Positions 15,741-23,283 of a stretch of 23,708 bases of DNA are shown one piece after another. The stretch comes from JACNFS01 sp964582065. GTDB lineage: Bacteria; Chloroflexota; Dehalococcoidia; GIF9; UBA5629. Each line of letters opens with the position of its first letter. Positions within the stretch are counted from its first letter, which is position 1. Under the pieces are notes generated by a model. That model was not told the DNA's origin and made no database searches. It worked only from the letters and a program-made list of their open reading frames with translations. A program made the position numbers and the translations under genes. Where the stretch lies: assembly GCA_964582065.1 (NCBI GenBank), contig CAZOQG010000014.1, positions 1 through 23,708 on the forward strand, written 5' to 3'.

Positions 15741-15884
15741 TTGGTAGACCTCTCGAGAGCGAGTTGGTCGGTTGACGCCATGTAGCATACTGAGCGATAG
15801 TTGAGCATCGGCATTACTATATGATGAGTGCTCTCCCGCCCCAGTGAGCGTTTCAGTCGACTTTTGCTCTTTCGCTGCAACCAT

Positions 15885-15920
15885 AGTACCAAATTACTAC
15901 CCTCTGGGGTACTAACTACC
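15885..15920. promoter_or_regulatory. Tandem-palindrome block upstream of array member 4 (copy 2)
   Basis: AGTA-CCAAAT-TACT (15885-15898) and GGTA-CTAAC-TACC (15908-15920). The spacing is the same as in the block at 14352-14387, and the flanking TATTG is shared. It sits upstream of the vestigial start at 15983 and of array member 4. Confidence 0.45.
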
Positions 15921-15982
15921 TATTGTTTATGGGTTCATTATGGTTTACCGCATAAGTAGTGTTTTTCCAAGGAGGTAGAAAT

Positions 15983-16015
15983 GTGAAAAGGTCATTATTT
16001 TCGTGTATAGGCTAG
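15983..16015 (+). pseudogene. Vestigial start of a lipoprotein paralogue
   Basis: AAGGAGG, then GTG at 15983, reads MKRSLFSCIG and stops at 16013-16015. This matches the signal-peptide start of the array genes (MKRLFFPILA, MKKLLFSIMV). A ribosome site, start and ten codons survive; the rest is gone, and a new ribosome site and TTG start follow 57 bases later. Confidence 0.55.
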
Positions 16016-16071
16016 CCATTTTGGCTTCACATAAGGGGGGAGGGAAATGCTTGGCAAAAAGGAGATAAGAA

Positions 16072-16761
16072 TTGAAAAAGGTATTGTTTTCGCTGCTGGT
16101 CATTTTGATTATGACCGTTGGTTGCACTGCCATGGCAACCACCCCTGCCCCGACAGCTACCAGTGATATTGGAACCGCTACTGCCAAGACTCAGGTTGCG
16201 GTTGCTACCGATTTTGAGCCGGTGTCTGAAGCAGCGCCTGAAACGGCGTCCAGGGTGGTGTCCGAGCACACTGTGATACTGTATTCCATTGCCGAAGAGG
16301 ATGGCAATCTCAGGCCGACCGACAGTCATGCTGAGCTTATTGTTGGCGATGACGTCCATGATAAGCCACGGCAAGCCTTCTTGAGCTTTGATATCTCAGG
16401 GATACCGGCTTTCTCTGTTGTCAAGTCAGCTTCTCTCAATATTGCCGGCACCAAGCTAGGCGAGCCGTTTGTGGACCTGGGCGAGCTGGGCATCTATAAT
16501 GACCAGTATGGCGTTTTGGGCTCCGAGGATTTCACCGTTAATCCGACTGAACCTGTTATGAAGGCTTTTTCCCTTTATTGTCCACCAACAGGTTCTTCCT
16601 TTAGTAGTCTTATGCTGATTACTGAGTTGCAAAAAAGGGTGAATGCCGGGGACTCACGCTTTCAAGTACGGCTCCAGTTCGAAAAGCAGACTGACCTTGG
16701 CAGCGACTGGGATGTCTGGGAATTGACCAACCCCGAGCTTGTTATTACCTACAAAGACTAG
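16072..16761 (+). CDS. Lipoprotein with a DNRLRE/CBM96-like domain only (array member 4)
   Basis: 229 residues from a TTG at 16072, with AAGGAG eight bases upstream. Signal peptide and lipobox with C18 (MTVGC). Residues about 26-46 (TPAPTATSDIGTATAKTQVAVAT) are recognisably the last strands of an Ig-like domain, so most of that domain was deleted rather than never present. The DNRLRE/CBM96-like domain (about 64-229; FLSFDISGIPAFSVVKSASLNI, FQVRLQFEKQ, NPELVITYKD) is intact. It is therefore the minimal form of the array. The 161 bases after the stop hold no gene; they contain a small GTGAG-ACT-CTCAC palindrome and half of the stem next to purS. Confidence 0.85.
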   Translation: MKKVLFSLLVILIMTVGCTAMATTPAPTATSDIGTATAKTQVAVATDFEPVSEAAPETASRVVSEHTVILYSIAEEDGNLRPTDSHAELIVGDDVHDKPRQAFLSFDISGIPAFSVVKSASLNIAGTKLGEPFVDLGELGIYNDQYGVLGSEDFTVNPTEPVMKAFSLYCPPTGSSFSSLMLITELQKRVNAGDSRFQVRLQFEKQTDLGSDWDVWELTNPELVITYKD

Positions 16762-16899
16762 GGCCAGCACAAGGAGCTTCGCTAAGCTGAATAGAGGTGG
16801 TGAGACTCTCACTCGGTCTCTCGGTGATATGACACAGGATTGAGTGGAATGTACGGGTCTCAGAATAGCCTTAATAGGACAACTCTGGCCTAGGAAATA

Positions 16900-16944
16900 G
16901 TTGGAGGGGGTTTGGCCGTTGCCTAGGACTGAACTCCCTCCAAC
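16900..16944 (-). terminator. Possible hairpin at the end of the purine operon
   Basis: GTTGGAGGG (16900-16908) and CCCTCCAAC (16936-16944) are perfect nine-base complements around a 27-base loop that includes the purS stop. There is no T run after it on the minus strand, so it may protect the mRNA end rather than terminate. Confidence 0.3.
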
Positions 16945-17186
16945 TCAAAGCGGTAGTTTTCGATGACTGGATTGGCCAGGAGCCTGCGACACATTTCGTT
17001 CACCTGTTCCTTGGCTTCAGTCGGATCACTCTCCTCGATTCGAACCTCCATGTATTTCCCGGCGCGGACATCTTCGACTGAGGTAAAACCGAGATTGTGT
17101 AGCGCCCCTTTTATGGTTAGGCCTTGAGGGTCATTTACTGTTGGCTTTAGTGTGATATAGACCTTTGCCACATACATTTTCGGCAC
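16923..17186 (-). CDS. purS: Phosphoribosylformylglycinamidine synthase subunit PurS
   Basis: Small structural subunit that joins PurQ and PurL for the fourth step of purine synthesis (FGAR to FGAM) and is thought to help ammonia transfer. 87 residues, normal length. The family pattern is clear: YVAKVYITLKPTVNDPQG near the start, GALHNLGF.SVEDVRAGKY in the middle and EMCRRLLANPVIENYRFEL at the end. The start is a GTG at 17186, three bases after the cupin stop; an ATG at 17177 is an alternative. purQ and purL, its usual neighbours, are not in the window, so the operon ends here. A decayed copy of its 3' end lies 1.3 kb further on. Confidence 0.93.
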   Translation of the reverse strand: MPKMYVAKVYITLKPTVNDPQGLTIKGALHNLGFTSVEDVRAGKYMEVRIEESDPTEAKEQVNEMCRRLLANPVIENYRFELEGVQS

Positions 17187-17189
17187 TCT

Positions 17190-17552
17190 TTAGTCGGCAA
17201 GTATGGTGTCTTCGTGGCTGTAGGCGGGTGAACAACAGCAGAGAAAGACCAATTGATCGTCTCCGGTGTTAGATATTCTGTGCTTTCGGCCCGTACATAT
17301 AGCAATGCCATCGCCTTTTCTCACATCTCTTGTCTCGTCTTCGATAGTCATCTTGCCTTTGCCCCGCACAATATGGTAAATCTCTTCTGACTTGACGTGG
17401 TAGTGTTCCTGTGTAGATCTCCCGGGCATGACCTTGGCCTCAGCCAAACTCTGCTTCGCCAGTGACGAGTTTCTCGGAGCCAGGATTTCTCTAATCTCGG
17501 CAGTGTCTTTAGTAATAAAGGGCTTGGTCTCATTTACGTTCACAACTTCCAT
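17190..17552 (-). CDS. Small metal-binding cupin protein
   Basis: 120 residues, single cupin barrel. The first cupin motif is EHYHVKSEEIYHIVRGKG, with the His-X-His and Glu metal ligands, and the second is GDGIAICTGRKHRISNTGD, with the fourth ligand His. The C-terminus has an unusual CCCSPAYSHED stretch, typical of a group of sugar-isomerase-like cupins of unknown role. I chose the ATG at 17552: the purC stop is one base before it and AAGGGGTGA supplies the ribosome site. The longer reading to 17579 would overlap purC by 26 bases. It lies between purC and purS, so it is co-transcribed with purine genes, but no step of the pathway needs it. Function unknown. Confidence 0.85.
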   Translation of the reverse strand: MEVVNVNETKPFITKDTAEIREILAPRNSSLAKQSLAEAKVMPGRSTQEHYHVKSEEIYHIVRGKGKMTIEDETRDVRKGDGIAICTGRKHRISNTGDDQLVFLCCCSPAYSHEDTILAD

Positions 17553-17553
17553 T

Positions 17554-18459
17554 TCACCCCTTTTGAAGACTCTTCCCAACTAGCTTTTCATATGCGATTT
17601 TGTATCTTTGGGAGGTCTTCTCGATTATCTCCTGGGGCAGCATCGGTGCTGGTGGCTGTTTATTCCAGCCCGAGGCTACCAGCCAGTCTCGAACCGGCTG
17701 CTTGTCGAAGCTTGGTTGAGGACGGCCAACAGTGTACTGCCCAGCGTCCCAAAATCGACTTGAGTCTGGGGTTAGTGCCTCATCAATCAGAACAAGCTTG
17801 CCATGGACTAAACCGAATTCAAACTTGGTGTCGGCAATGATGATGTCTTGGCTCCGAGCATAACTGCGGGCATATTGGTAAATGGCTAAGCTCTTCTCTT
17901 CTAGCTCTTGAGCTGTGGTTTTTCCCACCAGATTTTCCAGTTCTTGTTTGGTCAAAGGCTCGTCGTGTCCACTCTCCGCTTTGGTCGTTGGGGTAAACAG
18001 GGGCTGAGGCAATTCCTGGCTTTCTTGTAGCCCTTTGGGAAAGGGCATACCTGAGATGCTGCCAGTTTCCTTATATTCTGCCCAGGCTGAACCTGAAATG
18101 TAGCCGCGAACAACACACTCAACAGGGATGCGCTCAGCTTTGAGAATAACCATTGACCGGCCGATAAGATAGTCAGGCAAAGCAACTTCGCTTGGAAGGT
18201 AACGCCTCAGTGAATCGGCAGCATCGACCGGGTTTATCAAGTGGTTAGGCAGAATGTGCTTTGTCTTCTCAAACCAGAAACAGGAGATCTGGTTGAGCAC
18301 TAGGCCTTTATCGGGAATACCGCAGGGCAAGACAACGTCGAAGGCAGAGATGCGGTCGGTGGCGACAATTAGTAGCTTATCGTCCAAATCATAGATATCC
18401 CGCACCTTGCCGCGGCAGAGCAAGGGAAGGGCTAGGTTGGCTTCTAATATAATTGACAT
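17554..18459 (-). CDS. purC: Phosphoribosylaminoimidazole-succinocarboxamide synthase (SAICAR synthetase)
   Basis: Joins aspartate to CAIR with ATP, step eight of IMP synthesis. 301 residues from the ATG at 18459, which begins MSIILEANL; this is the longer, yeast/plant-like form of about 300 residues rather than the 240-residue form. Motifs: RGKVRDIYDL near the start, ATDRISAFDV, ECVVRGYISGSAWAEY, TPTTKAESGHDEP, IIADTKFEFG and DEALTPDSSRFW. A GTG at 18498 would extend it into purB by 26 bases; I prefer the ATG, though neither has a strong ribosome site. It follows purB by 13 bases and precedes the cupin gene by one base. Confidence 0.94.
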   Translation of the reverse strand: MSIILEANLALPLLCRGKVRDIYDLDDKLLIVATDRISAFDVVLPCGIPDKGLVLNQISCFWFEKTKHILPNHLINPVDAADSLRRYLPSEVALPDYLIGRSMVILKAERIPVECVVRGYISGSAWAEYKETGSISGMPFPKGLQESQELPQPLFTPTTKAESGHDEPLTKQELENLVGKTTAQELEEKSLAIYQYARSYARSQDIIIADTKFEFGLVHGKLVLIDEALTPDSSRFWDAGQYTVGRPQPSFDKQPVRDWLVASGWNKQPPAPMLPQEIIEKTSQRYKIAYEKLVGKSLQKG

Positions 18460-18472
18460 AATGTTAGGAGGT

Positions 18473-19819
18473 TCAAAGTGCTTGTGGTGCCAGTTCACCA
18501 GCTTTGGCTGCCTTAGCCTTCTTTTTCTCGGTTAACCCCAGCCGCTGAAAGACTTTGTCCACATGCCTGACGAAGTAGCCGTAATCGAAAAGGCACCCTA
18601 GCTCTGATTCAGATAGTTGAGCTGTTACCTCCGTATCGGCTTTAAGCAGGTCCAGGAAGGTGTTTTTCTGTTCCCAGGCCTTCATGGCATTGCGCTGGAC
18701 TAGCTCATAAGCTCTTTGCCGACTTAAGCCTTTGTCTATCAGAGCTATGAGCACGCGCTGCGAGAAGACCAAACCCTGCGTGAGTTCAAGGTTGCGGCGC
18801 ATGTTCTCAGGGTAGACCTGAAGCCCTTTCATTACCGAAGTGAAAGTACTCAGGACATAGTCCAGGACTAGGCAAGAGTCGGGGAGAATGACGCGCTCGG
18901 TCGAAGAATGGCTGATATCTCTCTCATGCCATAGAGCAACATTCTCCATAGACGTTAGGGCGTTGCCTCTTATCAGCCGTGCCAGTCCGCAGACGCGCTC
19001 GCAAAGTTCTGGATTACGTTTGTGAGGCATAGCGGAGGAACCGGTTTGTCCGACAGCAAAGGGCTCTTCAGCTTCTAGGATTTCAGTTCGCTGGAGGCTT
19101 CTGATTTCGGTGGCAAACTTCTCCAGTGAACTGGCGATTATAGCCAAAGTGGTGACGAACTGGGCATGGCGGTCACGTTGGATAATCTGGCTGGATATGG
19201 GTGCTGGAGCAAGTCCTAGCTTGATACAGGCCTTGTTCTCAACCTCAGGCGGCACGGTGGCATAAGTGCCGACCGCTCCAGAGATTTTGCCCACACTGAT
19301 AATCTTTTCGGCTTCAGCCAGACGAACGGCATTGCGTTTCATCTCCTGTGCCCATAGAGCCAGTTTGAGGCCGAAGGTAGTGGGCTCGGCATGGACACCG
19401 TGGGTTCGCCCCATCATGATGGTTTGCTTGTACGCAACTGCTTTTTCTTCTAGAACTGCGAGGAGTTCGGCAACATCTTGCCTCAAAAGCTTTGAAGCTT
19501 GTTTCAACTGGAGGCTGAGCGCAGTATCTGTGACGTCGGAGGAGGTGAGGCCGAGATGGATGAAGCGAGATTCTTCGCCAAGGCTGTCACTTACTGATTT
19601 GAGGAAGGCGGTCACGTCGTGGTGGGTCACTTTGAGGATTTCACCGATGCGCTCCAGACTATAGCGAGCTGTCCTTATTTTGGGGATAGCCTCCTGGGGG
19701 ATTGTGCCTAGCTCCGCCCAAGCCTCACAGACAGCTATTTCTACTTGAAGCCATTTATCGAACTTGCTTTCTTCAGACCATACTCTTTTCATCTGTGGCC
19801 GAGAATAACGCTCAATCAT
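18473..19819 (-). CDS. purB: Adenylosuccinate lyase
   Basis: Splits SAICAR to AICAR and adenylosuccinate to AMP, releasing fumarate in both cases. 448 residues, slightly longer than the usual 430 because of a Lys/Ala-rich tail (EKKKAKAAKAGELAPQAL). Superfamily motifs: LTSSDVTDTA (91-100), GRTHGVHAEPTTFG (137-150) with the catalytic His, and the signature GSSAMPHKRNPE (260-271) with the mobile-loop Ser. ERYSRPQM and VWSEESKFDKWLQVE at the N-terminus are typical of the bacterial enzyme. The ATG at 19819 lies 15 bases after the purE stop, in the same minus-strand operon. Confidence 0.96.
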   Translation of the reverse strand: MIERYSRPQMKRVWSEESKFDKWLQVEIAVCEAWAELGTIPQEAIPKIRTARYSLERIGEILKVTHHDVTAFLKSVSDSLGEESRFIHLGLTSSDVTDTALSLQLKQASKLLRQDVAELLAVLEEKAVAYKQTIMMGRTHGVHAEPTTFGLKLALWAQEMKRNAVRLAEAEKIISVGKISGAVGTYATVPPEVENKACIKLGLAPAPISSQIIQRDRHAQFVTTLAIIASSLEKFATEIRSLQRTEILEAEEPFAVGQTGSSAMPHKRNPELCERVCGLARLIRGNALTSMENVALWHERDISHSSTERVILPDSCLVLDYVLSTFTSVMKGLQVYPENMRRNLELTQGLVFSQRVLIALIDKGLSRQRAYELVQRNAMKAWEQKNTFLDLLKADTEVTAQLSESELGCLFDYGYFVRHVDKVFQRLGLTEKKKAKAAKAGELAPQAL

Positions 19820-19834
19820 ATTGTCCTCCGTTGT

Positions 19835-20293
19835 CTACGTCTCAGCCAGTTTCTGTTTGTATTTTTCATAAGCATCTCTTATTTCTTCGTATTTTAGACT
19901 AAGGATTTGGACAGCTAGTAGGGCTGCATTCTTGGCACCGGAGGTGCCGATGCCAACACAAGCCACGGGTACTCCGGCTGGCATCTGGACAATAGAGTAG
20001 AGCGAATCAACGCCTTGTAGCTCGCTGGTGGGTAGTGGCACACCGATGACGGGTAGGGTTGTCCAGCTAGCCAGGGCTCCGGGAAGATGTGCAGCGCGGC
20101 CAGCAGCAGCGATTATGACTTCCATTCCTCGCTCTCTAGCTCTAGAACCATATTCACGGGCCTTCTCCGGGTTTCTATGAGCTGAGATAATTGAAAGTTC
20201 ATGCTTGACATTGAGCTGCCGCAGCATGTCCAAAGCTGGCTGTATTAGCGGCTCGTCAGTCTTGCTGCCTATGACTATGCCGACTAGAGGCAT
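19835..20293 (-). CDS. purE: N5-carboxyaminoimidazole ribonucleotide mutase / AIR carboxylase (PurE)
   Basis: Makes CAIR, step six-seven of purine synthesis. 152 residues. The fold signature is clear: GIVIGSKTDEP (5-15), SAHRNPEKA (37-45) with the catalytic His, AAAGRAAHLPG (62-72), LPVIGVPLPTSELQGVDSLYSIVQMPAGVPVA. HLPG and the VQMP loop are class I-like, which would need PurK, but AGR replaces the usual GAGG; AGR is seen in class II enzymes that use CO2 directly. No purK lies in the window. The ATG immediately follows the purD stop (TAAATG), so the two are coupled. Confidence 0.93.
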   Translation of the reverse strand: MPLVGIVIGSKTDEPLIQPALDMLRQLNVKHELSIISAHRNPEKAREYGSRARERGMEVIIAAAGRAAHLPGALASWTTLPVIGVPLPTSELQGVDSLYSIVQMPAGVPVACVGIGTSGAKNAALLAVQILSLKYEEIRDAYEKYKQKLAET

Positions 20294-21559
20294 TTAGTTG
20301 ACCTCCCGAGCTGCAATGTCCTTACGGTAGTGGCAGCTATCGAAGTGAATGCGAGGCAGGTTCTGGTAGGCTTTGGCTCTAGCTTCAGCCATAGTTTTCC
20401 CAGTAGCTGTTATCGTGAGCACTCGCCCACCATCAGTGTGCATCTGGGAGTTCTCCCCTTGCTTGGTCCCGGCGTGAAAGACCAAGATTTCCTTATCTAG
20501 CTTGTCTAACCCTTGTATCGTAAAACCTGCCCCATAACTTCCCGGATATCCGCCTGATGCCATGACTATCCCAACACAGGCATCGTTGTTCCACTCTACG
20601 GCTGCTTCGCTGAGCCTATTATCGACTACTGCCAGAAGAATGTCCACCAGATCAGTGTTGAGACGTGGCAAAATCACCTGAGTCTCGGGGTCACCGAATC
20701 TGGCGTTAAACTCCAACACCTTTGCTCCGTCAGGAGTGACTAGTAGTCCGGCGTAAAGCACCCCTTTATAAAGCATGCCCTCTTCAGCCATTGCCCTCAC
20801 TGCCGGCTCCAGAATAGTCTCTGTCACCTGTTTGGTTAATTTGGCGTCGAAAAACCCTGGTGGGCTATAGCTGCCCATGCCGCCAGTATTGGGGCCTTGG
20901 TCGTCATCGAACACCCTCTTATAGTCGCAAGCTGGAACCATAGGGACAACCGTTTTGCCATCGGTAAAGGCTAAAAGGCTTACCTCTTTGCCGGTGAGAC
21001 ATTCCTCGATTACGACGCTATCGCCGGCCGAACCGAAAATCTTGGCTTCCATAGTATCAAACAGAGCTTTCAAGGCTTCTTCTTTGGAGCCAGCTACCGT
21101 TACTCCCTTGCCAGCTGCCAGTCCGTCAGCCTTGACAACGATCGGTGCTGGCTGAGACTCAAGATACTCCTTGGCTTCAGAATAGCTGGAAAAAGTGACA
21201 CCGTCGGGACAGGGGATGCCATATTTCTGCATTAGTTTCTTGGCGAATACTTTACTTGATTCTATTTGGGTAGCGGCTCTTGTTGGACCGAAAATAGGCA
21301 TACCCAAATGCTCAAAATGGTCTACAATACCAGAAGCCAGAGGCGCTTCTGGGCCAACGACCGTGAGGTCAATGCCGATATCTTGGACTGCTTTGGCTAA
21401 GGCCTGTATGTCAGTAGCACGAAGATTCAGATTGCGGGCGATGGTTGCTGTGCCAGCATTACCTGGGGCAACATAGAGTTCGCTGACTCTGGGGCTTCGG
21501 GCAATTCTCCAGACTAGGGCGTGCTCTCGAGCCCCACCACCAATAACCATTACTTTCAA
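20294..21559 (-). CDS. purD: Phosphoribosylamine-glycine ligase (GAR synthetase)
   Basis: ATP-grasp ligase joining phosphoribosylamine and glycine, step two of purine synthesis. 421 residues, normal length. The N-terminal MKVMVIGGGAREHAL and GPEAPLASGIVDHF, central ATP-grasp segments (KADGLAAGKGVTVA, EECLTGKEVSLLAF) and PNTGGMGSYSPP followed by EFNARFGDPETQVILPRL are all present. The start is a TTG at 21559 with AGAGG six bases upstream; the internal ATG at 21550 lacks the MKV start and a well-placed site. First gene of the purine operon. I could not pick a convincing promoter in the 98 bases before it. Confidence 0.95.
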   Translation of the reverse strand: MKVMVIGGGAREHALVWRIARSPRVSELYVAPGNAGTATIARNLNLRATDIQALAKAVQDIGIDLTVVGPEAPLASGIVDHFEHLGMPIFGPTRAATQIESSKVFAKKLMQKYGIPCPDGVTFSSYSEAKEYLESQPAPIVVKADGLAAGKGVTVAGSKEEALKALFDTMEAKIFGSAGDSVVIEECLTGKEVSLLAFTDGKTVVPMVPACDYKRVFDDDQGPNTGGMGSYSPPGFFDAKLTKQVTETILEPAVRAMAEEGMLYKGVLYAGLLVTPDGAKVLEFNARFGDPETQVILPRLNTDLVDILLAVVDNRLSEAAVEWNNDACVGIVMASGGYPGSYGAGFTIQGLDKLDKEILVFHAGTKQGENSQMHTDGGRVLTITATGKTMAEARAKAYQNLPRIHFDSCHYRKDIAAREVN

Positions 21560-21657
21560 AATATTCCTCTCGCTGCTCTCCTAAGCCATCGCTTTCTTCG
21601 TACGCCTGCCCGAGTTCTGCCTCATGCCCCCTAGCTTGGGTCTATGTGCCGTTTCGG

Positions 21658-21921
21658 TCACAATAGCTCTTTCTTGAATTTCTCAGCTTGAACGGCGTCA
21701 AGCCTTTGAATCATCTTAACCAGTTCAGCAACATGTTCCTTCTCATCATCGCGGATGTGCTCTAAAACGCTTATAGCATCCCCATCCTCCAAAATCTCGA
21801 TATGCTCTTGATATTGGTTAATAGCTTGTAATTCTCCGATCAAATCCTGGCGAAGCATCTCTAGGTCTATTTCTCTCCCATTCTCGATATCACTGTTTTG
21901 TTCATCAAAGGGATAACTCAT
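21658..21921 (-). CDS. Short ferritin-like protein, EncFtn-type half-ferritin
   Basis: 87 residues, all-helical: two helices (about 18-46 and 47-75) in a half-ferritin layout. E30 in GELQAINQYQEH and E60/H63 in DDEKEH have the same separations (30 and 3) as E32, E62 and H65 of the encapsulated ferritin ferroxidase site, so two chains would be needed to make one iron site. The N-terminus is acidic and the C-terminus ends KFKKELL, without the usual encapsulin-docking peptide, and no encapsulin gene is nearby. A rubrerythrin-like half protein is the main alternative. The ATG has AAGGAGG eight bases upstream. It may have its own promoter, 98 bases before purD on the same strand. Confidence 0.75.
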   Translation of the reverse strand: MSYPFDEQNSDIENGREIDLEMLRQDLIGELQAINQYQEHIEILEDGDAISVLEHIRDDEKEHVAELVKMIQRLDAVQAEKFKKELL

Positions 21922-21970
21922 ATTGGCCTCCTTGAGTGCTTGATATGCTTATTCTGACCCCTTCGCCTTC

Positions 21971-22063
21971 TGTCATTCTGAGGAAGCGGAGCGACCGAAG
22001 AATCTCGCTCAGCGTAGACTCCGCGAAGAATCTAGAGACCCTTCGCTATCGCTCTGGGTGACA
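21971..22063. repeat. Palindromic intergenic repeat element
   Basis: Left arm TGTCATTCTGAGGAAGCGGA and right arm TATCGCTCTGGGTGACA are imperfect inverted copies (TGTCA at both outer ends), and CGAAGAATCT occurs twice inside. A shorter relative lies at 6558-6592. The 339-base gap 21922-22260 otherwise holds only the holA leader, with a possible TACAAT -10 at 22236-22241 and no convincing -35. Confidence 0.55.
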
Positions 22064-22260
22064 ACCAAACACTTTCTATTATCACTGTTGCCGGATACTG
22101 CGTTGGAATTATCCTATGGCAGCCGACCGATTAAATGAGTATATCTTGTGTCGAGGGCAAAATCAAGGGGAGTCTCTGTTTCAATACCTCTTATTTGCGG
22201 GAAACTCACTGTGAAAACGAAAGCTATGTCTGTGATACAATGGAGGGGGGGGTGTAAGGC

Positions 22261-23265
22261 TTGTTCTATATACTGTATGGGCAAGACGATCTCCGGCGCC
22301 ACCAGGCGTTGGAGGAGATTAAGAAGGGGTTGGGCGACCCAGAGATGCTGTCAGTCAATACCAGCCGTTTGGATGGTCAGGAGCTAAGCTTAAGTCAACT
22401 CAAGGATGCTTGCAATACTTACCCGTCGTTCATGTGTCCAAGTCGGCTAGTTATCGTTGAAGGTTTACTGGGGCGCTTTGAGCCAAAACTCGGGCAGGGA
22501 CGCCGTGTTAGTCGCTCCCGAGCGGGACCTGACCGGGAGTTGGAGCAATGGCGAGGCTTGGGTGACTATATCGGACAGATGCCAGCGACAACTGTGCTGG
22601 TTCTAATTGATGGCCAAATAAGGGGCAATAACCGCTTGCTGAAATCTCTGTCTCCGCTGGGCAGGGTGATGACCTTTCCCCAACTGCGGGATAAAGACCT
22701 AAGCAGCTGGATACAGAAGCGAGCAAAGGAAGGCGGTGGCACTATATCTCCTGGAGCAGTTAAGTTGCTCCTTGAGCTTGTTGGTGGAAATTTGTGGGCT
22801 ATGAGCAGCGAGGTCGATAAGTTGCTTGCTTATAGCTCAGGGCATCTCATCACCGAGGACAGCGTCAGGCAGCTTACAAATTATATGCGCGAAGCTAATG
22901 TCTTTGCTTTGGTGGATGCTATTCTTGGAGGTCTGAGAAAGGACGCTCAGGAGTTACTTTATCGGTTGCTTCAGGACGGAGCGGCCCCGTCTTACCTATT
23001 GGTTATGATTACGCGGCAACTCCGTTTGATAGTCAGGGCCAAGGAGTTGAGTGAGACATTGTCGGCTCCGGGAATTCTGGATAGATTGGAACTGGCCAAG
23101 AACTACCCTCTGGATAAATTATTAAAGCAGGCTAAGGTATATACCTTAGACCGAATAAAGCGAGCTTATCACAAACTCTTGGAAGCTGATATCGCCATCA
23201 AAACCGGGAAATACGAGGGTGACCTGGCTCTTGACTTTCTAGTTATCGAGTTGTGCCAGGGTTGA
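22261..23265 (+). CDS. holA: DNA polymerase III delta subunit
   Basis: Clamp-loader subunit that opens the sliding clamp; cytoplasmic, part of the replisome. 334 residues, typical length. Recognisable features: MFYILYGQDD at the start, the middle RLVIVEGLL and ATTVLVLIDGQI strands of the AAA-like domains, LSSWIQKRAKEGGGTISPGAVKLLLELVGGNLWAMSSEVDKL, the NVFALVDAILGG segment and the collar-domain end AYHKLLEADIAIKTGKYEGDLALDFLVIELC, which is highly characteristic. A basic stretch (GRRVSRSRAGPDRELEQW, about 80-97) is inserted after the first domain. The start is TTG at 22261, after a GGAGGGGGGG ribosome region; an earlier GTG is followed by a stop. It is convergent with the next gene, 18 bases apart. 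Confidence 0.92.
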   Translation: MFYILYGQDDLRRHQALEEIKKGLGDPEMLSVNTSRLDGQELSLSQLKDACNTYPSFMCPSRLVIVEGLLGRFEPKLGQGRRVSRSRAGPDRELEQWRGLGDYIGQMPATTVLVLIDGQIRGNNRLLKSLSPLGRVMTFPQLRDKDLSSWIQKRAKEGGGTISPGAVKLLLELVGGNLWAMSSEVDKLLAYSSGHLITEDSVRQLTNYMREANVFALVDAILGGLRKDAQELLYRLLQDGAAPSYLLVMITRQLRLIVRAKELSETLSAPGILDRLELAKNYPLDKLLKQAKVYTLDRIKRAYHKLLEADIAIKTGKYEGDLALDFLVIELCQG

Positions 23266-23283
23266 AGCTGTATTTTATCCACC

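Noticed and set aside
15608..15892. Minus-strand ORF of 94 codons as a functional gene
   Set aside because: Only its last 40 codons resemble PurS, the PurS N-terminal half is missing, and an intact purS lies nearby.
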